Positions 8,409-18,747 are shown, counted from the stretch's first letter. The stretch: DNA of 42,415 bases from Marinosulfonomonas sp. (GCA_015488685.1 WFNH01000084.1:1-42415); one strand, 5' to 3'. Numbers and translations: made by a program. Notes: generated by a model not told the origin, from the sequence alone.

Positions 8409-9197
8409 ATGTCATTTACCCTTGCCACATGGAATATCAATTCGGTGCGCTTGCGCGAACCTATCGTATTGAAATTGCTACAAGAAGAAGCGCCGGATGT
8501 GCTGTGTTTGCAGGAATGCAAAAGCCCCGTCGATAAAATCCCGACCGAAGGCTTTGCCGCGTTGGGCTATACCCATATGATTGCCAACGGGCAAAAGGGG
8601 TATAACGGCGTGATGATCCTGTCGCGTTTGCCCATCGTGGACGCGGGGCGGCATGATTTCGCGAACCTTGGCCATGCGCGGCATGTGGCGGCGCGGCTGG
8701 AAAACGGTGTGACCATTCACAACCACTATGTGCCCGCGGGTGGCGATAAGCCGGACCGCGAGGTGAACGAGAAATTCGGCCAGAAGCTGGATTACCTGAC
8801 CGACATGCGCGACGATTTCCGCGCCAATGCGCCTGAACGCTCGATCCTTGTCGGGGATCTGAACATCGCCCCGCGTGAAGATGATGTCTGGGATCACAAG
8901 AAACTGTTGAAGGTGGTGTCCCATACCCCGATCGAGGTTGAGCATTTGGCCGAAGTTAAAGAGTCCGGCAATTGGGTTGATGTGACCCGCGCCGATATTC
9001 CTGAAGGCAAACTCTATAGCTGGTGGTCCTATCGCGCCCGCGATTGGGATGCAGCAGACAAGGGACGCAGGCTGGATCATGTCTGGGCCACGGCGGATAT
9101 TGCGGCTTCGGCTCACTCCAGCAGGGTGGTGCGCCATGTGCGTGGCTGGGAAAAACCCAGCGACCATGCGCCGATCTTTGCGACATTTGATCTTTAA
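8409..9197 (+). CDS. xthA: Exodeoxyribonuclease III
   Basis: A 262-residue Mg-dependent AP endonuclease / 3'-5' exonuclease of base-excision repair. Signatures in order: FTLATWNINSVRLR (N7 region), DVLCLQECK (metal-binding Glu), YNGVMILSR, ERSILVGDLNIAPREDDVWD, a WWSYRARDWDAADKGRRLDHVWAT segment and the final SDHAPIFATFDL with the catalytic His. The ATG at 8409 precedes MSFTLATWN, exactly where the family begins; a longer frame from 8313 reads into the promoter region shared with the MFS gene. Confidence 0.95.
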   Translation: MSFTLATWNINSVRLREPIVLKLLQEEAPDVLCLQECKSPVDKIPTEGFAALGYTHMIANGQKGYNGVMILSRLPIVDAGRHDFANLGHARHVAARLENGVTIHNHYVPAGGDKPDREVNEKFGQKLDYLTDMRDDFRANAPERSILVGDLNIAPREDDVWDHKKLLKVVSHTPIEVEHLAEVKESGNWVDVTRADIPEGKLYSWWSYRARDWDAADKGRRLDHVWATADIAASAHSSRVVRHVRGWEKPSDHAPIFATFDL

Positions 9198-9257
9198 TTA
9201 CCCCTTGGGTTTTGCACCTCTAGCGCACATATAAGGGGCAACCAAACAATTTGATGG

Positions 9258-10178
9258 ATGAATGACATGCTTGAACTAGGACAAGGCAATGACGCCCCCG
9301 CAGGCGATCTGATCAAAGACGCATCAGAAGCAACCTTTATGGCCGATGTGGTCGAAGCCAGTAAAGAAGTGCCGGTAATCGTCGATTTCTGGGCCCCGTG
9401 GTGTGGTCCGTGCAAAACGCTCGGCCCGGCACTCGAGGCCGAAGTGAAAGCCGCCGGTGGCAAGGTCAAGATGGTCAAGGTGAACATCGACGAAAACCAG
9501 CAGATTGCGGCGCAGTTGCGGATCCAGTCGATCCCGACGGTATATGCTTTTGTCGATGGCCAACCGGTAGACGGATTTCAGGGTGCAGTTCCTGCGTCGG
9601 AAATCAAGGCCTTTATCGAAAAGGTATCGCTGCTGGGACCGGAAGGAGATGGCGGTCTGGCAGATGCAATTGAAGCCGCCGAAACGATGCTGGCCGAGGG
9701 CGAAGCGGCGGACGCCGCCGAGACCTTTGCCGCGATTCTGGAAGAAGATGCCGAAAGCGCCGCCGCCTTTGGTGGTCTGGTGCGCGCGCAAATCGCCGCT
9801 GGTGATCTGGAAACAGCCGAAGCCACGCTGAACGGCGCAACCGCAGAAATGTCGAAAACGCCGGAACTGGAAGCGGCGCACGCGCAATTGGAGCTGGCCA
9901 AACAAGCCGCCGAAGCAGGGCCACTGGATGAACTGCGAGCCACGGTCGAGGCCAACCCCGACGACCATCAGGCGCGTTTCGATCTGGCAACTGCACTGCA
10001 CGCCGCAGGTGATACCGAGGGTGCTGTGAACGAATTGTTGGAATTGTTCCGCCGCGATCGTGAATGGAACGATGGCGCGGCCAAGGCGCAATTGTTCACC
10101 ATTTTCGATGCGCTCAAGACGGATGATCCGGTTGTGCTGAACGGCCGTCGCAAACTTTCATCAATGATCTTTGTATAA
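9258..10178 (+). CDS. Thioredoxin-TPR fusion, YbbN/CnoX-like co-chaperone
   Basis: A 306-residue protein. Residues about 20-128 are a thioredoxin domain with an intact WCGPC active site (C49/C52) and the cis-Pro segment IQSIPTVYAF. Residues about 135-306 are Ala/Glu-rich helical TPR-like repeats (for example ALHAAGDTEGAVNELLELFRRDREWNDGAAKAQLFTIFDAL), as in YbbN/CnoX, which protects and hands over oxidised clients to GroEL/DnaK. E. coli CnoX has lost the redox CxxC; here both Cys are present, so oxidoreductase activity is likely. It is followed 25 bp later by the Lon-domain gene on the same strand, probably in one operon with it and the Trm112-like gene. Confidence 0.9.
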   Translation: MNDMLELGQGNDAPAGDLIKDASEATFMADVVEASKEVPVIVDFWAPWCGPCKTLGPALEAEVKAAGGKVKMVKVNIDENQQIAAQLRIQSIPTVYAFVDGQPVDGFQGAVPASEIKAFIEKVSLLGPEGDGGLADAIEAAETMLAEGEAADAAETFAAILEEDAESAAAFGGLVRAQIAAGDLETAEATLNGATAEMSKTPELEAAHAQLELAKQAAEAGPLDELRATVEANPDDHQARFDLATALHAAGDTEGAVNELLELFRRDREWNDGAAKAQLFTIFDALKTDDPVVLNGRRKLSSMIFV

Positions 10179-10203
10179 TCGTGGTTTCGGGGTAGTCTGA
10201 GTT

Positions 10204-10842
10204 ATGATCCCAGCCGCAAACCTGCCCGACACCATCCCGTTGTTCCCGTTATCGGGGGCCATCGTGGTGCCGCGCGGGCGCTTGCCGCTAAACGTGTTCG
10301 AGCCGCGCTATCTGGCGATGCTTGAAGATGTTCTGAAAACCCGCGAACGCTTGATCGGGATGATTCAGCCGGTGGACAAGGACCCGGAGGGGGAATTGCA
10401 CGCCATTGGTTGCGCGGGCCGCATTACCGGATTTAACGAGGCCAAGGACGGCCGCTATATGATCACCCTGACTGGTGTGTCACGATTCCGCTTGCAAGAG
10501 CAGGTCGAGGGGTTCACCCCCTATCTGCGCGGGCGGATCGATTGGAAGGATTTTGCGCGTGATTTGGGCGGGGTCGAGCATATCACATCCTTTGACCGTG
10601 AACGGTTTTTGGAATTGCTGGAGCGGTTCTTTACCGCGCAGGAGCTGGAGAGCGACTGGGACAACCTGACCAAGGCCGAACCCGAGATGCTGATCAATTC
10701 ACTGTCCATGCTGGCGCCGTTTTCGCCCGAGGACAAACAGGCCCTGCTGGAAGCGCCGACATTGGCCGACCGGCGGGATATTCTGGTAACATTGATGGAA
10801 TTCGTGCTGCGACGCGGTGAAGGTGGAGGGGTGATGCAATGA
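10204..10842 (+). CDS. Lon N-terminal (LON substrate-binding) domain protein
   Basis: A 212-residue stand-alone LON-SB domain protein without ATPase or protease domains. The PUA-like beta fold begins [34 protein letters not shown] and contains the IGMIQPV strand and IGCAGRI, followed by a helical tail ([35 protein letters not shown]) that matches the helical part of Lon N-domains. Its exact client or adaptor role is unknown. Its stop overlaps the start of the Trm112-like gene by 4 nt (ATGA), implying coupled translation. Confidence 0.88.
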   Translation: MIPAANLPDTIPLFPLSGAIVVPRGRLPLNVFEPRYLAMLEDVLKTRERLIGMIQPVDKDPEGELHAIGCAGRITGFNEAKDGRYMITLTGVSRFRLQEQVEGFTPYLRGRIDWKDFARDLGGVEHITSFDRERFLELLERFFTAQELESDWDNLTKAEPEMLINSLSMLAPFSPEDKQALLEAPTLADRRDILVTLMEFVLRRGEGGGVMQ

Positions 10843-11021
10843 GTGGTGAAGTTGAATTCGACAGTAAAATGCTAGAGGCGCTGGTCTGTCCGGTGACCCA
10901 CACAACGCTACATTACGATGCCGAAAAACAGGAGCTGGTATCAAAGGCAGCCGAGCTGGCCTTTCCGATCCGCGACGGGATTCCGGTGATGCTGGTGGAT
11001 GAAGCGCGCAAGCTGGATTGA
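10839..11021 (+). CDS. Trm112-like small protein (YcaR family), zinc site incomplete
   Basis: A 60-residue protein with the Trm112/YcaR pattern: [45 protein letters not shown]. Eukaryotic Trm112 is a zinc-binding activator of methyltransferases; the bacterial role is not established. Only one Cys (CPVTH) is left where zinc-binding members have CPxC, and no second Cys pair exists, so zinc binding is unlikely. Translationally coupled to the Lon-domain gene. Confidence 0.88.
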   Translation: MSGEVEFDSKMLEALVCPVTHTTLHYDAEKQELVSKAAELAFPIRDGIPVMLVDEARKLD

Positions 11022-11029
11022 GGTGGGAT

Positions 11030-11084
11030 GGTGGGGTAGAACCCCACCCTACCGGCAGTCTGTAGGGTGGGGTTCTACCCCACC
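11030..11084. repeat. Perfect 23-bp inverted repeat at a convergent gene junction (family 1, copy 1)
   Basis: Arms 11030-11052 and 11062-11084 are perfect reverse complements, separated by 9 bp; each arm is itself partly palindromic (ggtgggg...accccacc). It fills the space between two convergent genes (Trm112-like + and UbiH -). The same element recurs at 33272-33347, also between convergent genes. It can fold into a very stable hairpin in both transcripts, so it may act as a bidirectional transcription end; no T-run follows. Confidence 0.85.
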
Positions 11085-11094
11085 GATACGCCCC

Positions 11095-12321
11095 TTAAAT
11101 CTGCCGCCCATGCAACAGCTTCGGCACATCACCCGTCAGTCCTGCCGCCTCGCGGATAAACCTTTTGCGCAAGGATGGCATGGCATTGACCATGCCTAGG
11201 CCCATATCACGCCCCAGTCGAAGCAGAGAATTGTCATTTGAAAACAGTTTGTTAAACGCATCCGTTGCCAGCGCCATCACCGTTGTATCAAACTGCCGCC
11301 AGCGCTGGTACCGCTCCAACACATCAGGTGCACCGACGTCTTCGCCCCGTCTGCGGGCCAGTATCAGAACCTCGGCCAAGGCCCCCACATCGCGCAATCC
11401 AAGGTTCAGCCCTTGCCCCGCAATGGGATGCACCCCATGCGCGGCATCACCAATCAGGGCCAGTCGCGGGGCGATGAAATGTTCGGCCAGCGTCAGATTC
11501 AGCGGATAGGTAAATCGCGTTCCTGCCAGCCGTATTTGCCCCAGAAAACTGCCGAACCGTGGGCGCAGGATATCCAGATATTCATCCTCGGGCAGGGCGT
11601 TGATGCGGGCGGCTTCCTTGGTGGTTTCGCTCCAGACGATGGACGAGCGGTTGCCGGGCAGCGGCAGGATGGCCAGCGGGCCGGGCGGCATGAAAAACTG
11701 ATGCGCAATGCCGTGGTGGGGCAGGTCGTGTTCAATGGCACAAACCAGCGCGGTTTGCCCGTAATCATGCCCGACCCTGCGGATACCGGCGCGTTTTGCG
11801 GTGCCGCTGGCCCGCCCGTCGCTGCCAATCAGGATACTGCCGGTCAGGGTTTTGCCGCTGGCGGTTGTCACCGTCACACTGGCAGGTCCGACCTGTTGGT
11901 CAACCACGGTTTCGCTGTTAATCTGCGTTATCAGCGGGTGTTTTTGCACCGCCCCTTGCAGCGCGCGCGACAGGTAGCGGTCCTCGACCATATAGCCCAT
12001 CGGCCCCTCGGCCAACTCGCGGCTATCAAAATGCAGCATCCAGCCGCTCGGCCCTTCGCCCGCGCGCCCGTCGGTGATTTTGACCTCGTTAATCGGCTGG
12101 CTGTTCTCGGCCACCTGCGGCCAGACACCAATCGCCGCCAGCAGATGTTGCGAGGCCAGCGCCAGCGCATAGCCGCGCCCGTCAAAGCCCTTTTGGTCAC
12201 GGCTGCGGGCGGGCAGGGCGTCGATGATCGTCACCGAAAAGCCGCCATCGGCCAGCGCCAGTGCCAAAGCAGGGCCATTCAGGCCGCCGCCAACGATAAT
12301 AATATCCGAGTCGCGTTCCAT
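11095..12321 (-). CDS. UbiH/UbiF/VisC/COQ6-family FAD hydroxylase (ubiquinone biosynthesis)
   Basis: A 408-residue class A flavin monooxygenase, which hydroxylates the ubiquinone ring on the membrane. Visible motifs: Rossmann GGGLNGPALALALA at residues ~9-22 for FAD, GYALALASQHLLAAIGVW, the DG motif ILIGSDGRASGTAKRAGI, and the second FAD motif ALIGDAAHGVHPIAGQGLNLGLRDVGALAEVL, the family hallmark. The ATG at 12321 was chosen because it places the GxGxxG near the N-terminus; an upstream ATG at 12357 would add 12 residues. It is divergent from the amidase gene and convergent with the Trm112-like gene. Which ring position it hydroxylates cannot be decided here. Confidence 0.9.
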   Translation of the reverse strand: MERDSDIIIVGGGLNGPALALALADGGFSVTIIDALPARSRDQKGFDGRGYALALASQHLLAAIGVWPQVAENSQPINEVKITDGRAGEGPSGWMLHFDSRELAEGPMGYMVEDRYLSRALQGAVQKHPLITQINSETVVDQQVGPASVTVTTASGKTLTGSILIGSDGRASGTAKRAGIRRVGHDYGQTALVCAIEHDLPHHGIAHQFFMPPGPLAILPLPGNRSSIVWSETTKEAARINALPEDEYLDILRPRFGSFLGQIRLAGTRFTYPLNLTLAEHFIAPRLALIGDAAHGVHPIAGQGLNLGLRDVGALAEVLILARRRGEDVGAPDVLERYQRWRQFDTTVMALATDAFNKLFSNDNSLLRLGRDMGLGMVNAMPSLRKRFIREAAGLTGDVPKLLHGRQI

Positions 12322-12407
12322 ATCCCTACATAGGCCGTCCAATTCGGGATTGTCCATGTGGCGCAGGGGCGCTAGCCTTCTTAATAGCGGATGTGAAAGG
12401 GCTGGAT

Positions 12408-13739
12408 ATGTCAAAAGCGTGGTTGAAAATGACAGCGGCGGATCTGGGGCGCGGGATCGGGGCGGGAGAAATTGATCCTGTCGCACTGGCGCAGACCTAT
12501 CTGGAGGCGATCAAGGCACACCCGTTGCAGCACCGGATTTACGCCCGCCTGACCGAAGAACGGGCGCTGGCCGAAGCCACAGCAGCAGCGGACCGTGCCA
12601 AAAGCGGCAACCGGCGCGGGGTGCTGGACGGGGTGCCGGTGTCGTGGAAAGACCTGTTCGATACAGCGGGTGTGGCAACCGAAGCGGGGTCGGCCCTGCT
12701 GAAAGGCCGCGTGCCGGACGAGGACGCCGAAGTGCTGAAAAACGCCACCGAAGCGGGGCTGGTGTGCCTTGGCAAAACCCATATGTCGGAACTGGCGTTT
12801 TCGGGGCTGGGCTATAATCCGGTCACTGAAAGCCCGCCCAGCGTGAATGATCCTGACTCGGTTGCCGGTGGCTCGTCCTCGGGCGCGGCGACGTCGGTGG
12901 CCTTTGATCTGGCTCCCTGCGGGATTGGCTCGGACACGGGCGGGTCGGTGCGGATACCATCGTGCTGGAACGATCTGGTGGGGCTGAAAACCACATCCGG
13001 TCGCCTGCCGCTAAAGGGCGTTGTGCCCCTGTGCGAGAGCTTTGACACTGTTGGCCCGCTTTGCCGTTCAGTCGAGGATGCCGCGCTGATGCTGGCCGCT
13101 TTGGAAGGCGGCAAAGCGGCGGATTTGCGGGGGGGCAGCTTGCAGGGCAAGCGGTTGATGATCCTGACGACCGAAGCAATGGACGGCGTGCGAGATGACC
13201 CGATGGCGGGGTTCATGGGGGCAGTGGAAAAGCTGAGGGTAGCGGGGGCGATTGTTACGGAAGGTGAGGCCCCCGAGGTGAGCGAGGCGCTGGAACTGTC
13301 GGCGGTGCTGTTCACCACCGAGGCCTATGCCCAGTGGCACCGTGAAATCGAGGCCGCATCCGACAAGGTGTTTGGCGAAATTCTGGAACGGTTCCGTGCG
13401 GGGGCAACATTTTCAGGCGTCGAATTTGTCGAGGGCTGGATGAAACTGCGTCGTCTGCGGGCGGCCTATGATGCGCGGGTGGCGGGAATGGATGCGGTGA
13501 TCATGCCGACCTCGCAAATCCTGCCGCCTGATCTGAAACGGCTGGCAACGGATCACGAATATTACGTCGATGTAAACCTGCATGCGCTGCGTAATACGCG
13601 GATTGCAAACCTGATGGGCGGGGCGGCTTTGACCCTGCCAACGGGGGTGCCGTCCTGCGGGATCATGTTCGTTTCCCCGCCCATGAGCGAGGAGCGTTTG
13701 CTGCGGTTGGGGGCGGCGGCCGAGGCGGCATTGCGTTAG
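12408..13739 (+). CDS. Amidase-signature family amidohydrolase
   Basis: A 443-residue amidase-signature enzyme. The Ser-cisSer-Lys triad is present: K81 in DGVPVSWKDLFDTAG, the GGSSSGAA loop at 154-161 and nucleophile S180 in GSDTGGSVRIP. GatA-like features are partial (no gatB or gatC nearby), so it is more likely a general amidase or carbamoyl-type hydrolase; the substrate is unknown. The ATG at 12408 has AAAGG about 7 nt upstream; the GTG at 12393 is an alternative. It reads divergently from the UbiH-type gene, with the two starts 86 bp apart. Confidence 0.9.
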   Translation: MSKAWLKMTAADLGRGIGAGEIDPVALAQTYLEAIKAHPLQHRIYARLTEERALAEATAAADRAKSGNRRGVLDGVPVSWKDLFDTAGVATEAGSALLKGRVPDEDAEVLKNATEAGLVCLGKTHMSELAFSGLGYNPVTESPPSVNDPDSVAGGSSSGAATSVAFDLAPCGIGSDTGGSVRIPSCWNDLVGLKTTSGRLPLKGVVPLCESFDTVGPLCRSVEDAALMLAALEGGKAADLRGGSLQGKRLMILTTEAMDGVRDDPMAGFMGAVEKLRVAGAIVTEGEAPEVSEALELSAVLFTTEAYAQWHREIEAASDKVFGEILERFRAGATFSGVEFVEGWMKLRRLRAAYDARVAGMDAVIMPTSQILPPDLKRLATDHEYYVDVNLHALRNTRIANLMGGAALTLPTGVPSCGIMFVSPPMSEERLLRLGAAAEAALR

Positions 13740-13768
13740 GTTGATTTGTTCTGAACCGGCGGCACACC

Positions 13769-13898
13769 GGGACGCGCCCGACCTTCCCCACGGGAGGGCG
13801 CATTGCGACGTTGCAATATTCACAAGCGTTTTGATTTTCTTCGGCCATATTTCTGTTCAGGAATTGTAGCAACGCCCACCCAGGGTCGGGCGCGTCCC
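13769..13898. repeat. 15-bp inverted repeat pair (family 3) in the amidase-aminotransferase gap
   Basis: gggacgcgcccgacc (13769-13783) returns as its perfect reverse complement at 13884-13898; similarity continues weakly inward (gggcg...ttgc on both sides). The ~316-bp gap 13740-14055 holds nothing else I recognise; the aminotransferase promoter must lie in its right half. Confidence 0.65.
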
Positions 13899-14055
13899 TG
13901 CTGGGTTTCGATCGTAAAAATCAAAGCATTGTCCTAAATGCCACAGGATCGCGTCGCAAGCCGATATTATCCAAGGGTTTTTCTGGACGGATTCACCGGA
14001 TTGGTTTAGATTCATCTCAAACGGGACGCTAATGATCCCGATAATTGAGGCAGAT

Positions 14056-15237
14056 ATGGACTTTCCGGAGCGGTTTTCGAACCTCCCAGAGTATGCTTTT
14101 CCGCGTCTTCGCGGGCTTCTCGACGCACATGCGGCGGGCGGGGATGTGTTGCATATGACCATCGGCGAGCCGCAGCATGATTTCCCGGGCTGGGTGCTGG
14201 ATATTATCACCAAACACGGCAAGGAATTCCGCAAATACCCGCCCAATGCCGGATCGCCCGAATTGCTGGCCTCGATTGCCGGCTGGATCAAGCGCCGCTT
14301 TGGCGTGACTGTGGACACCGCAACCGAGATTTCCACCGTCAACGGCACCCGCGAGGGGCTGTATAACGCCGCGATGGCGCTGTGCCCCGAAACCAAAGGC
14401 GGCAAACAGCCCGTGGTGCTGACGCCGAACCCGTTTTATCAGGTCTACGCCGTGGCAGCCCTGTCGGTCGGGGCCGAGCCGGTTTATGTGGCGGCGGATG
14501 CGGAAAACGGGTTTTTGCCCGATTACGCGGGCCTGCCAGATGACGTGCTGAACCGCACCGCGATTGCCTATATCTGTTCGCCCTCCAACCCGCAGGGCGC
14601 GGTGGCAAGCCGTGAGTATTGGCAAGACCTGATCACACTGGCCGAGAAATATGATTTCAAGATTTTCGCGGATGAGTGTTACAGCGAGATTTACCGCGAT
14701 ACCCCGCCGGTTGGTGCTTTGCAGGTGGCCCGCGAAATGGGCGTTGATCCGGAACGGGTGTTGATTTTCCATTCGCTTTCCAAGCGATCCAACCTGCCGG
14801 GACTGCGGTCGGGTTTCGTGGCCGGTGGCCCAGGGTCCATCGCCCGCATCAAGAAACTGCGCGACTTTTCCGGCGCGCCACTTCCGCTGCCGTTGCAGCG
14901 CGTTGCCGAAAAGGTTTGGGCAGACGAGGCCCATGTGATCGAAAACCGTGCATTGTATTGCGAGAAATTCGACATTGCCGACGAAATTCTGGGCGATGTC
15001 GAGGGCTATCAAAGCCCCGAAGCCGGATTTTTCCTGTGGCTGCCGGTGGATGATGGCCAAGCGGCGGCCCTGAAGCTGTGGCAGGAAACGGGCGTGCGGG
15101 TTTTGCCCGGTGCCTACCTTAGCCGCGACGTGGACGGGCGAAATCCGGGACATAATTATATCAGGGTCGCAATGGTGGCCCCAAAACAAGAAATGCGACA
15201 GGGGCTAATGCGCCTGAAACGCTGCATCTATAGTTGA
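14056..15237 (+). CDS. Class I/II PLP aminotransferase (DapC/AspC-like)
   Basis: A 393-residue fold-type I aminotransferase. Seen: [15 protein letters not shown] near the N-terminus, [13 protein letters not shown] (PLP phosphate contacts), [21 protein letters not shown] (PLP-ring contact Asn), [10 protein letters not shown] (Asp for the pyridine N), the Schiff-base lysine in [21 protein letters not shown], and substrate Arg in the NYIRVAMV segment. From memory, orthologues upstream of ftsK are annotated as succinyldiaminopimelate or aspartate aminotransferases; activity is not provable from sequence. ATG at 14056 has GAGGCAG just upstream; ATG at 14032 is an alternative. ftsK starts 13 bp after its stop. 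Confidence 0.88.
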   Translation: MDFPERFSNLPEYAFPRLRGLLDAHAAGGDVLHMTIGEPQHDFPGWVLDIITKHGKEFRKYPPNAGSPELLASIAGWIKRRFGVTVDTATEISTVNGTREGLYNAAMALCPETKGGKQPVVLTPNPFYQVYAVAALSVGAEPVYVAADAENGFLPDYAGLPDDVLNRTAIAYICSPSNPQGAVASREYWQDLITLAEKYDFKIFADECYSEIYRDTPPVGALQVAREMGVDPERVLIFHSLSKRSNLPGLRSGFVAGGPGSIARIKKLRDFSGAPLPLPLQRVAEKVWADEAHVIENRALYCEKFDIADEILGDVEGYQSPEAGFFLWLPVDDGQAAALKLWQETGVRVLPGAYLSRDVDGRNPGHNYIRVAMVAPKQEMRQGLMRLKRCIYS

Positions 15238-15250
15238 GGACGAGGTAAAC

Positions 15251-18076
15251 ATGGCATCTTATTCGGCAAAACAGCGCGATCCGTTGCTTGATTCAAAATT
15301 GCAGGCGGCGATTGAACGACGCAGCAAGGAATTGATCGGCATTGGCATGGTGGTGACCGGAATTCTGGTGGCCATGCTGCTGGCTTCTTATGCGCCGTCC
15401 GATCCCAGCTGGTTGTCGGCCTCGGATCAGCCGGTGCAAAACTGGCTGGGGCGCTTTGGGGCCTCTATTGCTTCGCCGCTTTATGTGATTATCGGCTGGG
15501 GATCTTGGGCCATTCCGGCTGTTTTGCTGGTCTGGGGGGCGCGGTTCGCCACCCATAGCGGTGAAGAACGAGCACTTGGCCGGTTGATTTTCGCACCAAT
15601 AGCGATTGCGCTTTTGTCGGTTTATGCCTCGACCCATGTACCCTCTGCCGCGTGGACCCATAGTTTCGGGTTGGGCGGTTTGTTTGGCGATATGGTGCTG
15701 GGCAGCCTGCTGGGTGTCATGCCGTTCAGTGCTGCACTGGGGCTGAAGATCATCTCCTTGCTGATGATGGTGGCCGTTATTGCCATGTCCCTGTTCGTTC
15801 TGGGCTTTACCGTGCCTGAATTGAAACGTTTCGGGCGCTTTTTACTGGTTGGCGTAGTGATGGCCTATGCCGGTTTGATGACGCTGCTGGGTAAATCGGC
15901 CAGCGGGGCAGCGATTGCAGCGCGCAATGTTCAGGAAAAGAACGCACAGCGCAAGGAACGTGCCCGCATCGAGGCCGAACGCGCCGTCGCCGAAGAGGCC
16001 GCGTTGGCCGCAGTGCCAACCCCGATCAAGCGCAATGCTGCCACCCTTCGGGCCGAGCCGGTGATGGAGCCTGCATATGACGAAATGCCCGCCGAACAGC
16101 CTGCAAAGCAAGGCTTGTTGGCGCGGATGCCGTCGCTAATCAAACGCACACCCGATCCTGAACCCGAGTTGGTGGAACAGGAACTGGACCCTGATTTTTA
16201 TAGCGAGGAAATTGGCGAGGACCGGATCAAGGCACGGATTTCCGATGCGATCCGTATGCGGGCGCGTCAGGCGCAGGTTGCGACCGCCGCCCGTGCCGAA
16301 CCGCAAGTGACCCGCCGTCGCGGGCCGCAGCCGCTGATTTTGAACACGGAACCGCCGCTGCAAGCACCTTCCGAGCCACAAATGGACGCCGCACAACCGC
16401 AAGACCCGATGATGTTCGAGCCGGTCGCGCCTGCCTCCCCCGTGGTGCAACCTGCTGTGCCGCCAAAACCTGTGGTGCAACATGCCCCGCGCAAGGCGCC
16501 GACGCCTTCGACGCAGGCCAAGGCCGAAGCACAGCCAAAACTGCAGTTCGAGGAAAAGCACAGCGATTACGAACACCCGCCACTGTCACTGCTGGAAAAC
16601 CACGTGAACATCCAGCGGCATCAACTGTCGGACGAGGCACTGGAGCAGAACGCGCGGATGCTGGAAACCGTTCTGGATGATTACGGCGTCAAAGGCGAAA
16701 TCGTCAGCGTGCGTCCCGGTCCTGTGGTCACCATGTATGAACTGGAACCGGCCCCCGGTTTGAAAGCCAGCCGTGTAATCGGTCTGGCCGATGACATCGC
16801 ACGGTCCATGTCGGCCCTTTCGGCGCGTGTTTCGACCGTGCCAGGCCGTTCGGTGATCGGCATCGAATTGCCCAATGAACACCGCGAAAAGGTGATGCTG
16901 CGCGAAATCCTGTCGACCCGCGATTTTGGCGACAGCAACCTGCGCCTGCCGCTGGCCTTGGGCAAGGATATTGGCGGTGATCCCATCGTTACCAATCTGG
17001 CGAAAATGCCCCACCTGCTGATTGCGGGGACCACCGGTTCGGGTAAATCCGTGGCGATCAACACGATGATCCTCAGCCTGCTTTACAAGCTGACGCCCGA
17101 GGAATGCCGCTTGATCATGATCGACCCCAAAATGCTGGAATTGTCGGTTTATGATGGCATCCCGCATCTGCTGTCCCCCGTTGTGACCGACCCGAAAAAG
17201 GCGGTTGTGGCCCTGAAATGGGCTGTGGGCGAGATGGAAGAACGCTATCGCAAGATGTCCAAGATGGGCGTGCGTAACATTGAGGGCTATAACGGCCGCG
17301 TACGCGATGCCTTGGAAAAAGGCGAGATGTTCAGCCGCACGGTGCAGACCGGATTTGACGACGAAACCGGTGATCCGATTTTCGAGACCGAAGAATCCAT
17401 CCCCGAAACCCTGCCCTATATCGTGGTGATCGTGGACGAGATGGCCGACCTGATGATGGTCGCAGGCAAGGAAATCGAAGCCTGCATCCAGCGTCTGGCG
17501 CAGATGGCGCGGGCCTCGGGTATCCATATGATCATGGCCACGCAGCGTCCGTCGGTGGATGTGATCACCGGCACGATCAAGGCCAACTTCCCCACCCGGA
17601 TTTCGTTTCAGGTGACCAGCAAAATCGACAGCCGCACCATTCTGGGTGAACAGGGTGCCGAACAGCTGCTGGGTATGGGCGATATGCTGTATATGGCCGG
17701 TGGTGCGAAAATCACCCGTGTGCACGGCCCGTTCGTCAGCGACGAAGAGGTCGAGGAAATCGTCAATCATCTGAAAAGCTTTGGCGCGCCAGATTATGTT
17801 AGCGGCGTGGTTGAAGGACCGGAAGGAGATGCCGAAAACAGTATCGATCTGGTGTTGGGACTGGGTGGTAACACCAATGGTGAGGATGCGCTATATGATC
17901 AGGCGGTTGCGATTGTGGTCAAGGATCGCAAATGTTCCACCAGCTATATCCAACGCAAACTGGCGATTGGCTATAACAAAGCCGCGCGTCTGGTCGAGCA
18001 GATGGAAGATGCAGGTCTGGTCAGTGCCGCGAACCATGTAGGCAAGCGTGAAATTCTGGTGCCGGAACAGCAGTAA
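15251..18076 (+). CDS. ftsK: DNA translocase FtsK
   Basis: A 941-residue septal DNA pump that clears and aligns chromosome termini at division. Order: N-terminal membrane domain with about four hydrophobic segments (residues ~32-215), a Pro/Gln/Ala-rich linker (~240-440), the motor domain with Walker A GTTGSGKS (593-600) and Walker B VVIVDE (D729/E730), followed by [25 protein letters not shown], and a C-terminal winged-helix gamma domain (~880-941, [31 protein letters not shown]) that reads KOPS orientation signals and activates XerCD. The linker is shorter than in E. coli, as usual in alphaproteobacteria. lolA follows after 68 bp. Confidence 0.97.
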   Translation: MASYSAKQRDPLLDSKLQAAIERRSKELIGIGMVVTGILVAMLLASYAPSDPSWLSASDQPVQNWLGRFGASIASPLYVIIGWGSWAIPAVLLVWGARFATHSGEERALGRLIFAPIAIALLSVYASTHVPSAAWTHSFGLGGLFGDMVLGSLLGVMPFSAALGLKIISLLMMVAVIAMSLFVLGFTVPELKRFGRFLLVGVVMAYAGLMTLLGKSASGAAIAARNVQEKNAQRKERARIEAERAVAEEAALAAVPTPIKRNAATLRAEPVMEPAYDEMPAEQPAKQGLLARMPSLIKRTPDPEPELVEQELDPDFYSEEIGEDRIKARISDAIRMRARQAQVATAARAEPQVTRRRGPQPLILNTEPPLQAPSEPQMDAAQPQDPMMFEPVAPASPVVQPAVPPKPVVQHAPRKAPTPSTQAKAEAQPKLQFEEKHSDYEHPPLSLLENHVNIQRHQLSDEALEQNARMLETVLDDYGVKGEIVSVRPGPVVTMYELEPAPGLKASRVIGLADDIARSMSALSARVSTVPGRSVIGIELPNEHREKVMLREILSTRDFGDSNLRLPLALGKDIGGDPIVTNLAKMPHLLIAGTTGSGKSVAINTMILSLLYKLTPEECRLIMIDPKMLELSVYDGIPHLLSPVVTDPKKAVVALKWAVGEMEERYRKMSKMGVRNIEGYNGRVRDALEKGEMFSRTVQTGFDDETGDPIFETEESIPETLPYIVVIVDEMADLMMVAGKEIEACIQRLAQMARASGIHMIMATQRPSVDVITGTIKANFPTRISFQVTSKIDSRTILGEQGAEQLLGMGDMLYMAGGAKITRVHGPFVSDEEVEEIVNHLKSFGAPDYVSGVVEGPEGDAENSIDLVLGLGGNTNGEDALYDQAVAIVVKDRKCSTSYIQRKLAIGYNKAARLVEQMEDAGLVSAANHVGKREILVPEQQ

Positions 18077-18144
18077 ACTGCTTGTGAAAAGGGGCGGATA
18101 CAGTAAGGGGTGGAAAACCCGTCTGTGATGCTTAAATAGGACAT

Positions 18145-18747
18145 ATGAAACATTTACGCTTGCTGATTTTGCCCGTTTTATGGGTTGCTCTGTCGCTGCC
18201 GGTGGCCGCTGAAAAGCTGTCGCTGAACCAGATTTCCAACTATCTGAACAAATTCACCACTGCCAAGGGGGGATTTACCCAGATCAATGGCGATGGGACG
18301 ATTTCAACGGGGACGATCTATATCCGTCGCCCCGGACGTATCCGGTTTGAATATGCCCCGCCTGACAAAACGCTGGTTCTGGCCAGTGCTGGTACCGTTG
18401 CCATTTTTGACGGGAAATCCAACACCACGCCCGAACAATATCCGCTAAAGCGCACGCCATTGGGGATTGTCTTGCAAAAGAACGTCAATCTGGCGCGGGC
18501 GAAAATGGTTGTGGGTCATACATCGGACGGGAAAACCACAACGGTTATCGCCCAGGATCCAGAACATCCGGATTACGGAACGATACGCTTGATGTTCACA
18601 TCCAACCCGATTGAGTTGCGCCAATGGGTGATTGTTGACGGCACCGGCGGGGAAACCACGTTGGTTCTGAACAAGCTGGAGAAGGGCGTGAAATTGCCTA
18701 ACCGCCTGTTCAGCATTGATCTGGAAGCCGAGGATCGTGGATTCTAA
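18145..18747 (+). CDS. lolA: Outer-membrane lipoprotein carrier protein LolA
   Basis: A 200-residue periplasmic chaperone that ferries lipoproteins from LolCDE to the outer membrane. The signal peptide MKHLRLLILPVLWVALSLPVAA is cleaved before EKLSLNQISNYLNKF. Family features: FTTAKGGFTQINGDGTISTGTIYIRRPGRIRFEYAPPDKTLVLASAGTVAIFD and the late IVDGTGGETTLVLNKLEKG. Position after ftsK is the standard arrangement. Its TAA abuts the stop codon of the convergent lipoprotein gene with no base between them. Confidence 0.93.
   Translation: MKHLRLLILPVLWVALSLPVAAEKLSLNQISNYLNKFTTAKGGFTQINGDGTISTGTIYIRRPGRIRFEYAPPDKTLVLASAGTVAIFDGKSNTTPEQYPLKRTPLGIVLQKNVNLARAKMVVGHTSDGKTTTVIAQDPEHPDYGTIRLMFTSNPIELRQWVIVDGTGGETTLVLNKLEKGVKLPNRLFSIDLEAEDRGF

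Noticed and set aside
9324-10091. Minus-strand 255-codon frame opposite the thioredoxin-TPR gene
   Set aside because: Antisense to an intact CGPC thioredoxin-domain gene; Phe/Gly/Arg-rich shadow composition.
14029-15189. Minus-strand open frame (386 codons) opposite the aminotransferase
   Set aside because: Antisense shadow of a complete PLP enzyme; no domain recognised.
16586-17770. Minus-strand open frame (394 codons) inside ftsK
   Set aside because: Antisense to the FtsK motor domain; His/Gln-rich composition and no ribosome site.
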